This document shows positions 18,187 to 27,207 of a stretch of 64,000 bases of DNA, in pieces. The DNA comes from Photobacterium sanguinicancri (GTDB lineage Bacteria > Pseudomonadota > Gammaproteobacteria > Enterobacterales > Vibrionaceae): positions 930,001 through 994,000 of the forward strand of contig NZ_AP024851.1 in NCBI RefSeq assembly GCF_024346675.1, in the 5' to 3' direction. The notes beneath the pieces were generated by a model that was not told the origin of the DNA, made no database searches, and saw nothing but the letters and a program-made list of their open reading frames with translations. How positions within the stretch are numbered: position 1 is the first letter of the stretch; every line of letters starts with the position of its first letter. A program made the translations under genes and the position numbers.

Positions 18187-18433
18187 TAATTAGAGATAAA
18201 TACCTCCCGCCAACTTTCTTAGCTAAGAACATCATCGTTTAGCACTCAGCTAAATCTATCGAAAACGTGACCAACCATACAACCTATTGTTATTTCTGTA
18301 CTTAATTCGCGATGCAGTCATAAAAACACGAGCAAGGCCAAATTTAACTTCAAGCTATTGATCTAATCTCATAGGTTAATACAGTCAATAATTCAGTCTA
18401 ACAGGGCAAGAACAATATAATACCGAGGTAATA

Positions 18434-20401
18434 ATGATCACCATTACTATAAATGGGAAGTTGCTTGAGGTTGATAACAATCACACCCTACTCACTATCG
18501 CGAAACACCATGGCATCGACATCCCTACCCTTTGCACTGTCGATACCCACCTTAATCCTTGTATCGACTCCAGTAATGACTCAAACGCCAACAAGAGCAT
18601 TACACACTCACATTGTGAACTCTGCGAAGTGGAGATCGAAGGTAGCGGATTAAAGAAAGCATGTAAGACAACGCCGTATGATGGCATGTCAGTGATCACT
18701 GAATCTGATGCGCTTGCAACGCACAGAAAAAAAGTGCTGATTCAACTACTGGCGGAAGATACCAAGGAATATTGCGAAGCCCCCTGCCAAACAGCTTGCC
18801 CTGCGGGGGTAGATATTCAGTCTTATCTACACCATATCGCCAATAATGAACATCAAAAAGCCATCGAAGTCATTAAGCAAACCTTACCTATGCCATTGTC
18901 TATCGGTAGAGTCTGCCCTGCGTTTTGTGAAGCGGGTTGCCGACGCCGATTAGTCGATGAGCCACTCGCGATCCGTCAACTAAAACGGCACACAGCAGAT
19001 ATTGATCTTGCTGCGCTTGAGTCTTATGTTCCGCCGAGAAAGCCAAGTAAAGATAAGTCGATTGCGATTATAGGCAGCGGCCCAGGCGGGTTAACGTGTG
19101 GATATTACCTGAGCAATGAAGGTTACAACGTCACTGTATTTGAGGCCATGCCACTGACTGGTGGTTGGCTACGATATGGCATTCCTGAATACCGTTTACC
19201 CAAAGCGATTTTAGATAAAGAAATCGAGTTAATGTGTCGTAACGGTATGGAGATCAAAACCAACTGTAAGATTGGTGAAAACCTCAGTCTAACAGCGCTC
19301 AGCGAAGAATACGATGCCGTTTGTATGGCGGTTGGCGCATCCAAAGCGGTTGGCATGACCTACCCCGGCTGCGATCTAGACGGTTGTTACCTAGGTGTCG
19401 ATTACCTTAAAGATTTTGTTACCGAACAAAAATGCATAACTGGCAAAAAAGTCGCGGTGATTGGTGGCGGTAATACTGCCATTGACTGCGCACGTACCGC
19501 GGTTCGAGCAGGAGCAGAGACAACCTTAATTTATCGCCGTACCCGCGCAGAAATGCCAGCAGAAGCCTATGAAGTGGATGAAGCGGAAAAAGAAGGCGTG
19601 AAGTTTAGCTTCCTGACCAACCCTGTTGAGAATATTGCTGATACTGATGATACAAATAAAAACAATTGGGTCCGTCAGGTTAAGTTAGAGATCATGGCAC
19701 TGGGTAAACCCGACTCTTCAGGCCGCTGCCGCCCTGAGCCGACAGGGGAATACATTACTCAAGAGTTTGATACGGTTATTGCTGCGGTATCACAAGCACC
19801 TGATTTGAGCCTGTTGGACAATGAAGAGATAGCCATCCCGCTTACCCGCTGGAACACCATAGATTGCGATGAAAGTAACATGTACAGTGGCATCCGCAAT
19901 ATCTTCGGTATCGGTGATTTCCGCCGCGGACCAGCCACAGCGATTGAAGCTGTAGCGGATGGTCGCCGAGCAGCGGATGCTATTGCCTATTATTTAGATG
20001 GGCAACTTGATCGTCTGCCACACAAAGCTTTTACCTTTAAAAATGACTCAAAGATGCAGTTCGTGAACCCAGACCATTTGACCAATATCACTGAAGTGAT
20101 GCGAATGCTGTCTAAAGGCAAAACATCAGAACAAAAAGAGGTGAAATTTTCAGATGCGATGCAGCATATATTACGCGTAACAGCACCTGAGATGACACTT
20201 GAACAACGGCAAGGGAGCTTTGAGGAGGTCGAAAGAGGGATCAGCCACCAAGCCGCTGTTACTGAAGCGAAACGCTGCTTTGAGTGTGGTTGTCACAATC
20301 GCAACCAATGCGCCCTTCGAGATTGCGCCTCGGTTTATGAAATTGATGCGACTGAACTTTCAAATATTAAGCAGCAACATCCGATAAAAAGCTGGCTATA
20401 A
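18434..20401 (+). CDS. [2Fe-2S] ferredoxin domain fused to GltD-type FAD/NAD(P)H oxidoreductase
   Basis: A 655-residue iron-sulfur flavoprotein. Residues 1-100 resemble the NuoG-like [2Fe-2S] domain (IPTLCTVD, HCELCEVE, ACKTTP), with a polar insert (SSNDSNANKSITHSH) between the first cysteines. Next comes the GltD-type [4Fe-4S] region (CEAPCQTACPAGV near 115, GRVCPAFCEAGCRR near 157). The FAD-binding motif is GSGPGG near 216, and a second dinucleotide site is VIGGGNTAID near 350. A C-terminal cysteine cluster (CFECGCHNRNQC) ends the protein. It should shuttle electrons between NAD(P)H and a ferredoxin, formate dehydrogenase or hydrogenase-like partner. The partner is not in the window; the hyp genes nearby make hydrogenase or formate metabolism plausible. 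Confidence 0.82.
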   Translation: MITITINGKLLEVDNNHTLLTIAKHHGIDIPTLCTVDTHLNPCIDSSNDSNANKSITHSHCELCEVEIEGSGLKKACKTTPYDGMSVITESDALATHRKKVLIQLLAEDTKEYCEAPCQTACPAGVDIQSYLHHIANNEHQKAIEVIKQTLPMPLSIGRVCPAFCEAGCRRRLVDEPLAIRQLKRHTADIDLAALESYVPPRKPSKDKSIAIIGSGPGGLTCGYYLSNEGYNVTVFEAMPLTGGWLRYGIPEYRLPKAILDKEIELMCRNGMEIKTNCKIGENLSLTALSEEYDAVCMAVGASKAVGMTYPGCDLDGCYLGVDYLKDFVTEQKCITGKKVAVIGGGNTAIDCARTAVRAGAETTLIYRRTRAEMPAEAYEVDEAEKEGVKFSFLTNPVENIADTDDTNKNNWVRQVKLEIMALGKPDSSGRCRPEPTGEYITQEFDTVIAAVSQAPDLSLLDNEEIAIPLTRWNTIDCDESNMYSGIRNIFGIGDFRRGPATAIEAVADGRRAADAIAYYLDGQLDRLPHKAFTFKNDSKMQFVNPDHLTNITEVMRMLSKGKTSEQKEVKFSDAMQHILRVTAPEMTLEQRQGSFEEVERGISHQAAVTEAKRCFECGCHNRNQCALRDCASVYEIDATELSNIKQQHPIKSWL

Positions 20402-20434
20402 CACCAAGGTTAACGACATAAGTAGTAATGAGCA

Positions 20435-20478
20435 CTCTTGCCTGCATCAAAGCCTTGATACAGGCAGAGTGATCAGAT
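20435..20478 (+). terminator. Terminator after the flavoprotein gene
   Basis: CTCTTGCCTGCATCAA (20435-20450) folds back on TTGATACAGGCAGAG (20455-20469) over an AGCC loop with two interruptions, followed shortly by ATTTTTT. The long stem 34 bases past the stop supports a terminator. Confidence 0.6.
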
Positions 20479-20514
20479 TTTTACTTAGTAGGACTTCTTG
20501 GGATCGCTCTGGCT

Positions 20515-21207
20515 TTAACCCTGATCATTTTGATCGTTATCACTTTCACTATGATCACTTTGACTCAGGCGGCTACTCACTAAACTCGCCACCATAATTG
20601 CCAAGTAAAACCCCCCTAGAATAGATTCAATAAATACGAAGAATCGTGGGATAGGCAATGCTGGAGAAATATCACCATACCCCACCGTTGTCAGAGTGAT
20701 AAAACTAAAATAAACCGCATCAAAAAAATTATCGATCCAAGGTTTATACTCTATCCCGTTAAAAGCTTCAGGGAATAATTCAAGTTGAATCAGGTAGATA
20801 AACGACCATGATAAGCCCAGTAATAAATACACACAAACCGAACCAATGATCTGATTACCACTTACATAATCGGTGATCATCACTTGTTTGAGCGCAGTGA
20901 AAGTGTGTGATAACAAGAAGAAGAGTAAGGCGAATAAAGTGACTAATGAAAGGTCAATGGTTTCCAAAAAAGTAAAAGTGCCAGAAATCGCGGCTAAAAA
21001 AAGCAAGAAGCCATACCAATTTCGGTAAAACACTTTTTCTCTATGTACCCCAGCTATCGAGACACCCAAACAAATAATGATTAAGGCCAAGATAGTTTTC
21101 TGACCACCAGCAAAAAGCTGCTGCATAAAAGCACTGATAAACAGCAGCCCAAGCAAGGCACCAAGTAGAAAATAAAAATTATCGTCTTTTGACACTTTCT
21201 TTATCAT
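20515..21207 (-). CDS. Two-pore-loop-type K+ channel (Ion_trans_2)
   Basis: A 230-residue inner-membrane potassium channel. Several hydrophobic helices fill residues 10-130, then the pore region TLTTVGYGDI (selectivity filter TVGYGD near 171-176) is followed by the last helix (FFVFIESILGGFYLAIMV). The C-terminal tail is acidic (SDHSESDNDQNDQ) with no RCK/TrkA domain, so gating is not obvious. The start overlaps the stop of the AI-2E family gene by four bases, making it the last gene of an export operon; it could balance charge, which is speculation. Confidence 0.88.
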   Translation of the reverse strand: MIKKVSKDDNFYFLLGALLGLLFISAFMQQLFAGGQKTILALIIICLGVSIAGVHREKVFYRNWYGFLLFLAAISGTFTFLETIDLSLVTLFALLFFLLSHTFTALKQVMITDYVSGNQIIGSVCVYLLLGLSWSFIYLIQLELFPEAFNGIEYKPWIDNFFDAVYFSFITLTTVGYGDISPALPIPRFFVFIESILGGFYLAIMVASLVSSRLSQSDHSESDNDQNDQG

Positions 21208-22313
21208 AGCTGGCCACTTTCATCTTGTGTCTCTTTGACTGCCTTTGCCTCGCCCTCTTCAACCGATTCGCTGTCTAACCACACAGTGAATAACTGGTAG
21301 GTTAAGCTAAGTACCACAGCGCCAACAAACAAGCCGACAATACCCGACATCGCCATACCACCTAATGCGCCAAGTAAGATAACCAGCATAGGGATATCCG
21401 ACCCTCGACTTAATAACATAGGTTTTAGAATCGCATCACTGCCGCTGACCAAAATACACCAGATCAAGAAGAGAACTGCCGTGGTGGTGGTATCTACGCT
21501 AAATACATAAATGATCGCGGGTAATAATGCGATGATTGGGGGGAGTTGAATAATTGCCACCAGCAAGACTAACAGCATCCAAAACCCAACCGCAGGTACA
21601 CCAGCAAATGCCACACCGATCCCAGTCATGATGGATTGAATAACAGCAACACCTATGACACCTTGCACCACGCTTCGTACTGTGACTTTTGATAATTGAG
21701 TTAAATCTTCACCGTGATCCCCAGTTAAACGGCTTGCAACCAACACAAATGCACGCTCACATTTATCGGCATTCGCCATAAAGACACCGGCAATAATAGT
21801 CGAGATAATAAATTGGATGAAACCACCGCCCAAAGAGCCGATGACGGAAGCCAACTTAGCAACCACAGCCTTCACCTCTTCACCATAATTGGCAAATACA
21901 CTCTCCAAGTTTGATGAGGCTTGTAGCCCAAATGCATAGGCTTTTTCACCTATAATCGGCCACTCTTGTACGCTAGGCGAAGGCTTAGGGATCGTCATCG
22001 TCCCCTCTTGAATGCCACTCACCAAATCGGCACCGCTGGTATAAAGACCTGTCGAAAGCGCAATCAATGGCAACAGTAACAACAGCACCCCGATAAAGGC
22101 TAACCCTCCACTTAACTTACCCTTGCTGATACTGTATTTTCCGTGCGCCCAAGTCACGATAGGATACAGCGCTGTCGCAATGATCCCCCCCCACACCACC
22201 AACATGATGAAAGGCCGTAAAATTGAGAAACACCAATAAACGAGAATAGCGATAGCCGCTATTTTTATTGATACATCAATAACTTGCTTGGTAAAATCAC
22301 TATCGTGCTTCAT
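21204..22313 (-). CDS. AI-2E family (YdiK/PerM-type) membrane transporter
   Basis: 369 residues from the ATG at 22313, chosen because AAGGA lies six bases upstream; the frame extends nine codons further. About eight transmembrane segments in the PerM/TqsA pattern: a hairpin at 15-55, a large loop at 75-150, then GGGFIQFIISTIIAGVFM and the C-terminal bundle with QLPPIIALLPAIIYVFS. Family members export autoinducer-2 or act as ion antiporters; the substrate here is unknown. It lies 30 bases after the DUF2955 gene and overlaps the K+ channel gene. Confidence 0.85.
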   Translation of the reverse strand: MKHDSDFTKQVIDVSIKIAAIAILVYWCFSILRPFIMLVVWGGIIATALYPIVTWAHGKYSISKGKLSGGLAFIGVLLLLLPLIALSTGLYTSGADLVSGIQEGTMTIPKPSPSVQEWPIIGEKAYAFGLQASSNLESVFANYGEEVKAVVAKLASVIGSLGGGFIQFIISTIIAGVFMANADKCERAFVLVASRLTGDHGEDLTQLSKVTVRSVVQGVIGVAVIQSIMTGIGVAFAGVPAVGFWMLLVLLVAIIQLPPIIALLPAIIYVFSVDTTTTAVLFLIWCILVSGSDAILKPMLLSRGSDIPMLVILLGALGGMAMSGIVGLFVGAVVLSLTYQLFTVWLDSESVEEGEAKAVKETQDESGQL

Positions 22314-22343
22314 AGGTATTCCTTGGTGTGAATACAGCAAAAG

Positions 22344-23381
22344 TTAAATCTTCAGAAATTTCCAATTTCGTGTTTCTAAAAAAAATGACGCCGCAATCAT
22401 GTAAATACCAATCATAAAAAGCTGAAAGATCCGTATAAACATATTGCTATCTATTTCACTCGAACTCATTAATGTACTGCCAAGTAAAACTAAGACGGTA
22501 CTGAATGCTGTTGCAAAAATAGGGGCTTTCTCAGGCTTAGTGTAGATTTGAGTCGCCATTACAATCGCGACTAAAGAAACAAACAGGGTGTAAAATAAAA
22601 TATTCGGCACAAACGAGAGTATGATAAATACGCCTATAGCCAAAAAACCACCTATGGTGTTGGTAATAATCAAAAAAGCACTCAACTTTACTGACTTTTC
22701 ACCTGTGATCATCAATGAGAGTAAAGCAATAAACATCATAGTCAGCAGCGCTTCAGATATTTGGAAAATAAAGAAGAAACACACGACAGGAAACGAAATG
22801 ATCATGGCTCGAAACGCGGCATGCCAACGCTGCTCTCTTGTTAACGGTGAAGCTTGATAACCCTCAAACGTCGATGGCGGTTCAGGGAAATAAATATGTA
22901 CCAGCGCGAAGATAATCACAGCAACCACGCCTGAACTGGCTAACCCCACAGCTAAAAATACAGAAACCCCAGGCGTCGAAATTGCCATAAAAGGCAGCAT
23001 GAGCACCGCAATGATCAGAATAGTCGCGAACAAATTCCATTTAGGGTCAGTAAATAAGAAATAGCCCCACAGCATCATTAAGCCAACCAAGACCAATAAT
23101 GGTAGTGGGTACTGGGTGATACCGTTTGATAGTAATAAGCCAAGTACGATAGTCGCTACCATAGCGATGGTTAATTCATACAAGGTTTCTTTGTTCAGCT
23201 CGGGTTTATCAACCAGAAACTTAGCCACAAATATCGGCGCAACAAAAGCCAAAGGCCAATCAATCAGCGCTGCTAAAAATACCGCAAGCCCAACACCAAC
23301 GGTGTAGCGAATGATCTTCGTTTGAATACGAGGATCATTTATTAAATCCTCACTAGCCGTAGCCATATGATTATCGGACAT
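22344..23381 (-). CDS. DUF2955/FUSC-like membrane protein
   Basis: A 345-residue inner-membrane protein with about ten hydrophobic helices in two blocks, split by a loop near 170-190 (YFPEPPSTFEGYQ). This matches the DUF2955 group related to FUSC/AaeB efflux pumps. It overlaps the upstream HlyD-type gene by 11 bases, the common pairing of a membrane-fusion protein with its inner-membrane pump. Probable role: drug or aromatic-compound efflux. Confidence 0.78.
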   Translation of the reverse strand: MSDNHMATASEDLINDPRIQTKIIRYTVGVGLAVFLAALIDWPLAFVAPIFVAKFLVDKPELNKETLYELTIAMVATIVLGLLLSNGITQYPLPLLVLVGLMMLWGYFLFTDPKWNLFATILIIAVLMLPFMAISTPGVSVFLAVGLASSGVVAVIIFALVHIYFPEPPSTFEGYQASPLTREQRWHAAFRAMIISFPVVCFFFIFQISEALLTMMFIALLSLMITGEKSVKLSAFLIITNTIGGFLAIGVFIILSFVPNILFYTLFVSLVAIVMATQIYTKPEKAPIFATAFSTVLVLLGSTLMSSSEIDSNMFIRIFQLFMIGIYMIAASFFLETRNWKFLKI

Positions 23382-24507
23382 AAGACATCAAGCTTATAAA
23401 TCGAATCCAAAGCTTACCTATGCTATTGAAAATAAAATTGTTCTCGCTATAAACAATAACATCAGCCTGACCACCAATGCGCAGCAGTCCGCTCACTTCT
23501 TGATGATCAAATTCAATAGAAATCGGTAGCATCTGGGTCTGACGTAACCAACCCGTTTGGTTATTGGCCTGCGCTAATTTACCCGCTTGGTCGTTTTGCC
23601 CCCAATCAACTCCCCAGTCGACACTGGTGACTCTGCCTTTTATGACCCTTCCCGGCGCAAAATCTAGCGCGACTTCTACCTCATCACCCGCTTCAATATT
23701 CCCTAAGCTATTTTCACGGAAATAAGCTTCCACCCAGATGCTTTCAGTCGAGACAAAGGTCATCAACGCCTGCCCAGTAGAAGCATAAAAGCCTTCTGAT
23801 AGACTGAAATTTGAGACGCCACCCGCGGTGGGCGCTTTAATGGTTGTTCGCGCTAGGTTGATTTGCGCTTGCTCTAATGCCAATAATGCGGCTTTGATCT
23901 GGCTATTATCTTGTCCTTTCGCCCCTAATTGCTGTTTGGCTTTTTCCAAATCGGCTTTGGCGTTCACCACGTTAGCGCGCGCTGTCGCCAAGTCTGCCCT
24001 AGCTTGGTCGCCATCAGATTGCGACACCACGCCACGTTTCGCCATCGCTAACACGCGATTAGTTTGTAGCTTGCTGTTTTCAAGTTCGACATTCGCCGTC
24101 GTTACTCGTGCCTGAGAAGCCGCTATCGCTGCCGTCTGCGCCCCTACATTCTGCCCTGCGATTTCTAGATCTTGTTCTGCTTGTTTTACCGCAATGACAT
24201 AATCAGTCGGATCCAGTTTTACCAAGACATCTCCTTCTAAAACAGGTTGATTAGGTTGAACCAGAATATCGAGAACTTGACCAGAAACCTCTGGTTTGAT
24301 CGGCACGACATAACCTTTAACACGCGCATTGTCAGTGAAAGGAATAATACGATCGGAAATAATGCTAAACACCAACATTAACGACGCAATAAGTAACAAA
24401 TAATTTGTAATCTTGCGTACTTTATTAGTTTTTGGTGGTGCTTTGTCCTCAACATCATCATTACTTTCAATAAGATCTTTGCTTTCGCTATCAGGTTTTT
24501 CAGACAT
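23371..24507 (-). CDS. HlyD/EmrA-family membrane fusion protein
   Basis: 378 residues; periplasmic adaptor linking an inner-membrane pump to an outer-membrane channel. One N-terminal transmembrane helix (about 35-55, YLLLIASLMLVFSIISD), a biotinyl-lipoyl half-motif (VKGYVVPIKPEVSGQVLDIL), a long alpha-helical hairpin at about 120-220, and the second lipoyl half plus beta-barrel (IKAPTAGGVSNFSL). The ATG at 24507 with AGGT seven bases upstream is preferred over the in-frame 24540. It is first gene of the four-gene operon ending in the K+ channel and is divergent from an AraC gene. Confidence 0.9.
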   Translation of the reverse strand: MSEKPDSESKDLIESNDDVEDKAPPKTNKVRKITNYLLLIASLMLVFSIISDRIIPFTDNARVKGYVVPIKPEVSGQVLDILVQPNQPVLEGDVLVKLDPTDYVIAVKQAEQDLEIAGQNVGAQTAAIAASQARVTTANVELENSKLQTNRVLAMAKRGVVSQSDGDQARADLATARANVVNAKADLEKAKQQLGAKGQDNSQIKAALLALEQAQINLARTTIKAPTAGGVSNFSLSEGFYASTGQALMTFVSTESIWVEAYFRENSLGNIEAGDEVEVALDFAPGRVIKGRVTSVDWGVDWGQNDQAGKLAQANNQTGWLRQTQMLPISIEFDHQEVSGLLRIGGQADVIVYSENNFIFNSIGKLWIRFISLMSYVR

Positions 24508-24724
24508 GGCGCTACCTACTGATTTACTATTAAGTATCATTCTAGCTTACGTATTTAATCTTTCTTAATATTTTGTTAGATATGCTTTTATAAAAAGCCT
24601 TAAACGTCTATGAAATGAGAACAGCCTGATACTTTTAATTTCACACCAGAAATATAAAGATAAGCATAATTGTGGTTGATCGTATTATCATAGCTAACAG
24701 AATATATACTAACCCTTAAAATAT

Positions 24725-24751
24725 AACTTACCATTTCACGCCAAAAATATT
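24725..24751 (+). promoter_or_regulatory. Operator-like direct repeat, copy A
   Basis: AACTTACCATTTCACGCCA followed by AAAATATT lies between the efflux operon and the divergent AraC gene. It matches copy B at 25905-25930 at 17 of the first 19 positions and has the same AT-rich tail. Likely an AraC-type binding site, by inference. Confidence 0.5.
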
Positions 24752-24819
24752 ACTATTACAAGGTAGCCATCGATCTTACCCTTTGATTACAAGGTGAAAT
24801 AAACAGATAGGGTGAAAAC

Positions 24820-25824
24820 TTGTCGAATCAAAAACAGAACACATTACCGATGATCCGTACCGAATACACTCGCTTATTAGTCGAGGTATTTGCCGCTAAT
24901 GGTATTGACGCCCATAACCTTCTAAAAAGATCGGGCTTGCCACCCGACCTACTCAGAAGTAACCAAGATTACCTGCCAATTGAACCAGTTAAGCGTTTGA
25001 TTTATCTACTTTCCCATCAGGTTGATAGCAACAACTTCAGTAAATTGCTTCGTCTTGCTTTTAGACAACACATTATTCCGTCTATATTGGGGCAGTTTGA
25101 CACAGCTAACACCGTTCGTGACGCCCTGATTCAAGCGATCACTGTTTTTTCATCTGACTCTCCGGGTAGTCAAATCTCAGTCGAAGAGAGCCATGGCCGA
25201 TTTTGGTTTTGCCGAGGTGCTAACTATGAAGATTCACCTTACTTTATTTGGGGTGAAGTTTTTGCGATTCTCTATACCATTGAATTAATTAGTGCTTTAA
25301 CTCAGTCAGACTGGCATCCTGCTCAAGTTAAAATCCAACACACGAACATCGAGGCTGTTGAATCGGCTATCGGACAGCAAGCCCAATTATTTGTTGGCCA
25401 TGATAAGACGGCAATATTGATCAATCCTGAAGTACTTAACACTGAGCTTAAACTTTGTCCATCCAGCATCAATCTTAAAAAAGATCTGGTTGAATGGCAT
25501 AGCAGTTTTAGTGATAACGTTTTTACTGCGCTACTGCCTTACGTAAAAGAGTATTCCCTCTCGATTGATCAAGCGGCGAAGTTACTGAAGATGTCATCTC
25601 GCACGCTACAAAGACGATTGAAAGAAGAAAAAACCACCTTTCGACAAGTTAAAGAAAGTCTCATGCTATCAGCATCCTGTGAACTCATGACGCAAGGTTA
25701 TTCACTCACCCATATCGCCAACCAATTGGGTTATAAAAATATCTCACACTACTCTCGTGCATTTAAAAAAATCACAGGGCTTCCCCCTAAATCATATAAG
25801 AAATCATTACTAGGTCTTGATTAA
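24820..25824 (+). CDS. AraC-family transcriptional regulator (OruR/GadX-like)
   Basis: 334 residues. An N-terminal ligand domain of the Arabinose_bd type (DWHPAQVKIQHT near residue 170 is the W-x-P strand) precedes a C-terminal double HTH (about 245-330: AAKLLKMSSRTLQRRLKEEK and IANQLGYKNISHYSRAFKKI). The start is TTG at 24820 with AGGG about seven bases before it; the ATG at codon 11 is an alternative. It is divergent from the HlyD/DUF2955/AI-2E/K+ channel operon and followed by a small membrane protein gene, both preceded by a shared repeat, so it probably controls both. Confidence 0.88.
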   Translation: MSNQKQNTLPMIRTEYTRLLVEVFAANGIDAHNLLKRSGLPPDLLRSNQDYLPIEPVKRLIYLLSHQVDSNNFSKLLRLAFRQHIIPSILGQFDTANTVRDALIQAITVFSSDSPGSQISVEESHGRFWFCRGANYEDSPYFIWGEVFAILYTIELISALTQSDWHPAQVKIQHTNIEAVESAIGQQAQLFVGHDKTAILINPEVLNTELKLCPSSINLKKDLVEWHSSFSDNVFTALLPYVKEYSLSIDQAAKLLKMSSRTLQRRLKEEKTTFRQVKESLMLSASCELMTQGYSLTHIANQLGYKNISHYSRAFKKITGLPPKSYKKSLLGLD

Positions 25825-25904
25825 CTAGGCGGTCTTACTAATGATTAAAACTCTTAATATATAACGACTAAACTAACAGCATTCTTTATTTACAGGTTAA
25901 GTGA

Positions 25905-25930
25905 AACTTACCATATTACGCCATAATATT
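25905..25930 (+). promoter_or_regulatory. Operator-like direct repeat, copy B
   Basis: AACTTACCATATTACGCCA followed by TAATATT lies 120 bases before the ATG of the membrane protein at 26025. It is on the same strand as copy A and nearly identical to it in an otherwise unrelated spacer. Confidence 0.5.
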
Positions 25931-26024
25931 TTTCTACCACATGAATACCTTTCAATAAAATGACTATTTAGGCAAAGTGAATAACCACACTATCAATAGA
26001 TACTAATCACTATAGGTATTAAAG

Positions 26025-26495
26025 ATGAGCTCGACTGAAAGAAAATTTGGCTTCAACACTCCTCAACGTTTATTTGTGGGTTACACCCTTGCGGTGTTAG
26101 TCGACTTAACCGTACTTAACTTTTTTGATGAGTATTGGGAATATGTCAATATCGAGTCTTTTACCATTTCACTTGCTGCGGCGATATTATTACAGCTGCT
26201 TTTAAAGTTATCGATTGGTGCAGAACATAGAGTTGCCAATTACTTTAAAGCCAAGCCTGGCACTTCAGCCAAAGTATACCGAGGCTTAAGTACCTATATT
26301 ATTTTAGTTGGTAGTAAATTCATTATGTTAGAGGCGATTAACGTGCTATTTGGCGATAAAGTCTCTTTCAGTGGCCCATGGAATGGTGTGGTTGCTTTCT
26401 TTGCTGTCGTCTTTACTATCCTGATCGCAGAAGTCATCGTATCGAAAATCTATTTCGCGTTAAGTGATCAGGAAAAAGGTGCTGAACAAGCTTAA
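26025..26495 (+). CDS. Four-helix inner-membrane protein, unknown function
   Basis: 156 residues with four hydrophobic helices (about 15-32, 42-62, 86-106, 118-142) and charged ends; no family recognised. An AAAG run lies seven bases before the ATG. It follows the AraC gene on the same strand after 200 bp and is preceded by operator-like copy B, so it is likely part of that regulon. No catalytic motif is visible. Confidence 0.7.
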   Translation: MSSTERKFGFNTPQRLFVGYTLAVLVDLTVLNFFDEYWEYVNIESFTISLAAAILLQLLLKLSIGAEHRVANYFKAKPGTSAKVYRGLSTYIILVGSKFIMLEAINVLFGDKVSFSGPWNGVVAFFAVVFTILIAEVIVSKIYFALSDQEKGAEQA

Positions 26496-26863
26496 TCTGG
26501 CGCTTAAACTGAAGTGAATCGAGTGTAAAGTCGAGCTTAAAGCGGTTCGACTTAACCTACCTGACACTAGATAGCAATGTCAGGGTAATACCAATAGGTA
26601 AACGTAATCTCTGCATCTCTTGTACTTTGGAGCCGACAACATAGTAATACTCTGCCATTTCACATCTTACATAATGTTATCAAACAGCCCTCGAACAGTT
26701 AAAAATCACTGTTGCAGTACAGAAAAAAAGCGCCTAAATGAAATTTAAACCACAGGAGCAAGCTCAAACCTGATTAGTTTTCGCTTAATGATTTATTTTC
26801 TTGGTTTGTTTCAACTTAGCTGCGACAATCTATAGGTTATTCTCATACCCAATATGGCTAATT
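26496..26863. other. 368-bp intergenic region with two hairpins
   Basis: AAGTCGA (26528-26534) pairs with TCGACTT (26547-26553), and CCTGACA (26560-26566) pairs with TGTCAGG (26578-26584). Neither is followed by a clear T-tract. The remainder should hold the promoter and leader of the RRM gene. GCCATTTCACATC near 26651 weakly recalls the AraC operator repeat. Confidence 0.4.
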
Positions 26864-27103
26864 ATGAAACTTTTAGTTCGCAACCTTGCGCGCGCAACAA
26901 CTGAACACGAACTGCGTGTTCTTTTTTCTACTCACGGCTCTGTTGCTGAATGTACTCTAGTGCTAGACCAAGAGACGGGTCACTCTAAAGGCTTCGCGTT
27001 TGTTGAAATGCCTAATGAAGATGAAGCAAAAGCAGCACTAACAAGCTTGAACATGACAAGTGTTGCTAAAAACAAAATTCGCGTTAAGCGTGCTGAAGGG
27101 TAA
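26864..27103 (+). CDS. RRM-type RNA-binding protein
   Basis: A 79-residue single RNA-recognition-motif protein. RNP2 is LLVRNL at residues 3-8 and RNP1 is KGFAFVEM near 40-47, both intact, with the expected beta-alpha-beta-beta-alpha-beta order. The frame opens at 26801, but the ATG at 26864 gives the family's normal N-terminus directly before RNP2. Related proteins in gammaproteobacteria are small, often cold- or stress-linked; targets are unknown. Monocistronic, with a strong terminator after it. Confidence 0.88.
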   Translation: MKLLVRNLARATTEHELRVLFSTHGSVAECTLVLDQETGHSKGFAFVEMPNEDEAKAALTSLNMTSVAKNKIRVKRAEG

Positions 27104-27132
27104 TCGACGCTCTGTCTTCCCCTTTTAGTAAG

Positions 27133-27164
27133 AAGCCAGCAACAGAAATGTGCTGGCTTTTTTG
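27133..27164 (+). terminator. Strong terminator after the RRM gene
   Basis: AGCCAGCA (27134-27141) pairs perfectly with TGCTGGCT (27151-27158) over a nine-base loop, followed by TTTTTT. It could also slow minus-strand transcripts from the gene ending at 27208. Confidence 0.9.
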
Positions 27165-27183
27165 TTTCTGCGGTCGTTATCTA

Positions 27184-27201
27184 ATACCTATCTGGATAAG
27201 T
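27184..27201 (+). repeat. Short dispersed repeat, copy 1
   Basis: ATACCTATCTGGATAAGT matches 32641-32658 at 17 of 18 positions. It lies just past the last gene of the BCCT operon. Possibly a fragment of a dispersed intergenic repeat. Confidence 0.4.
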
Positions 27202-27207
27202 AAATAC

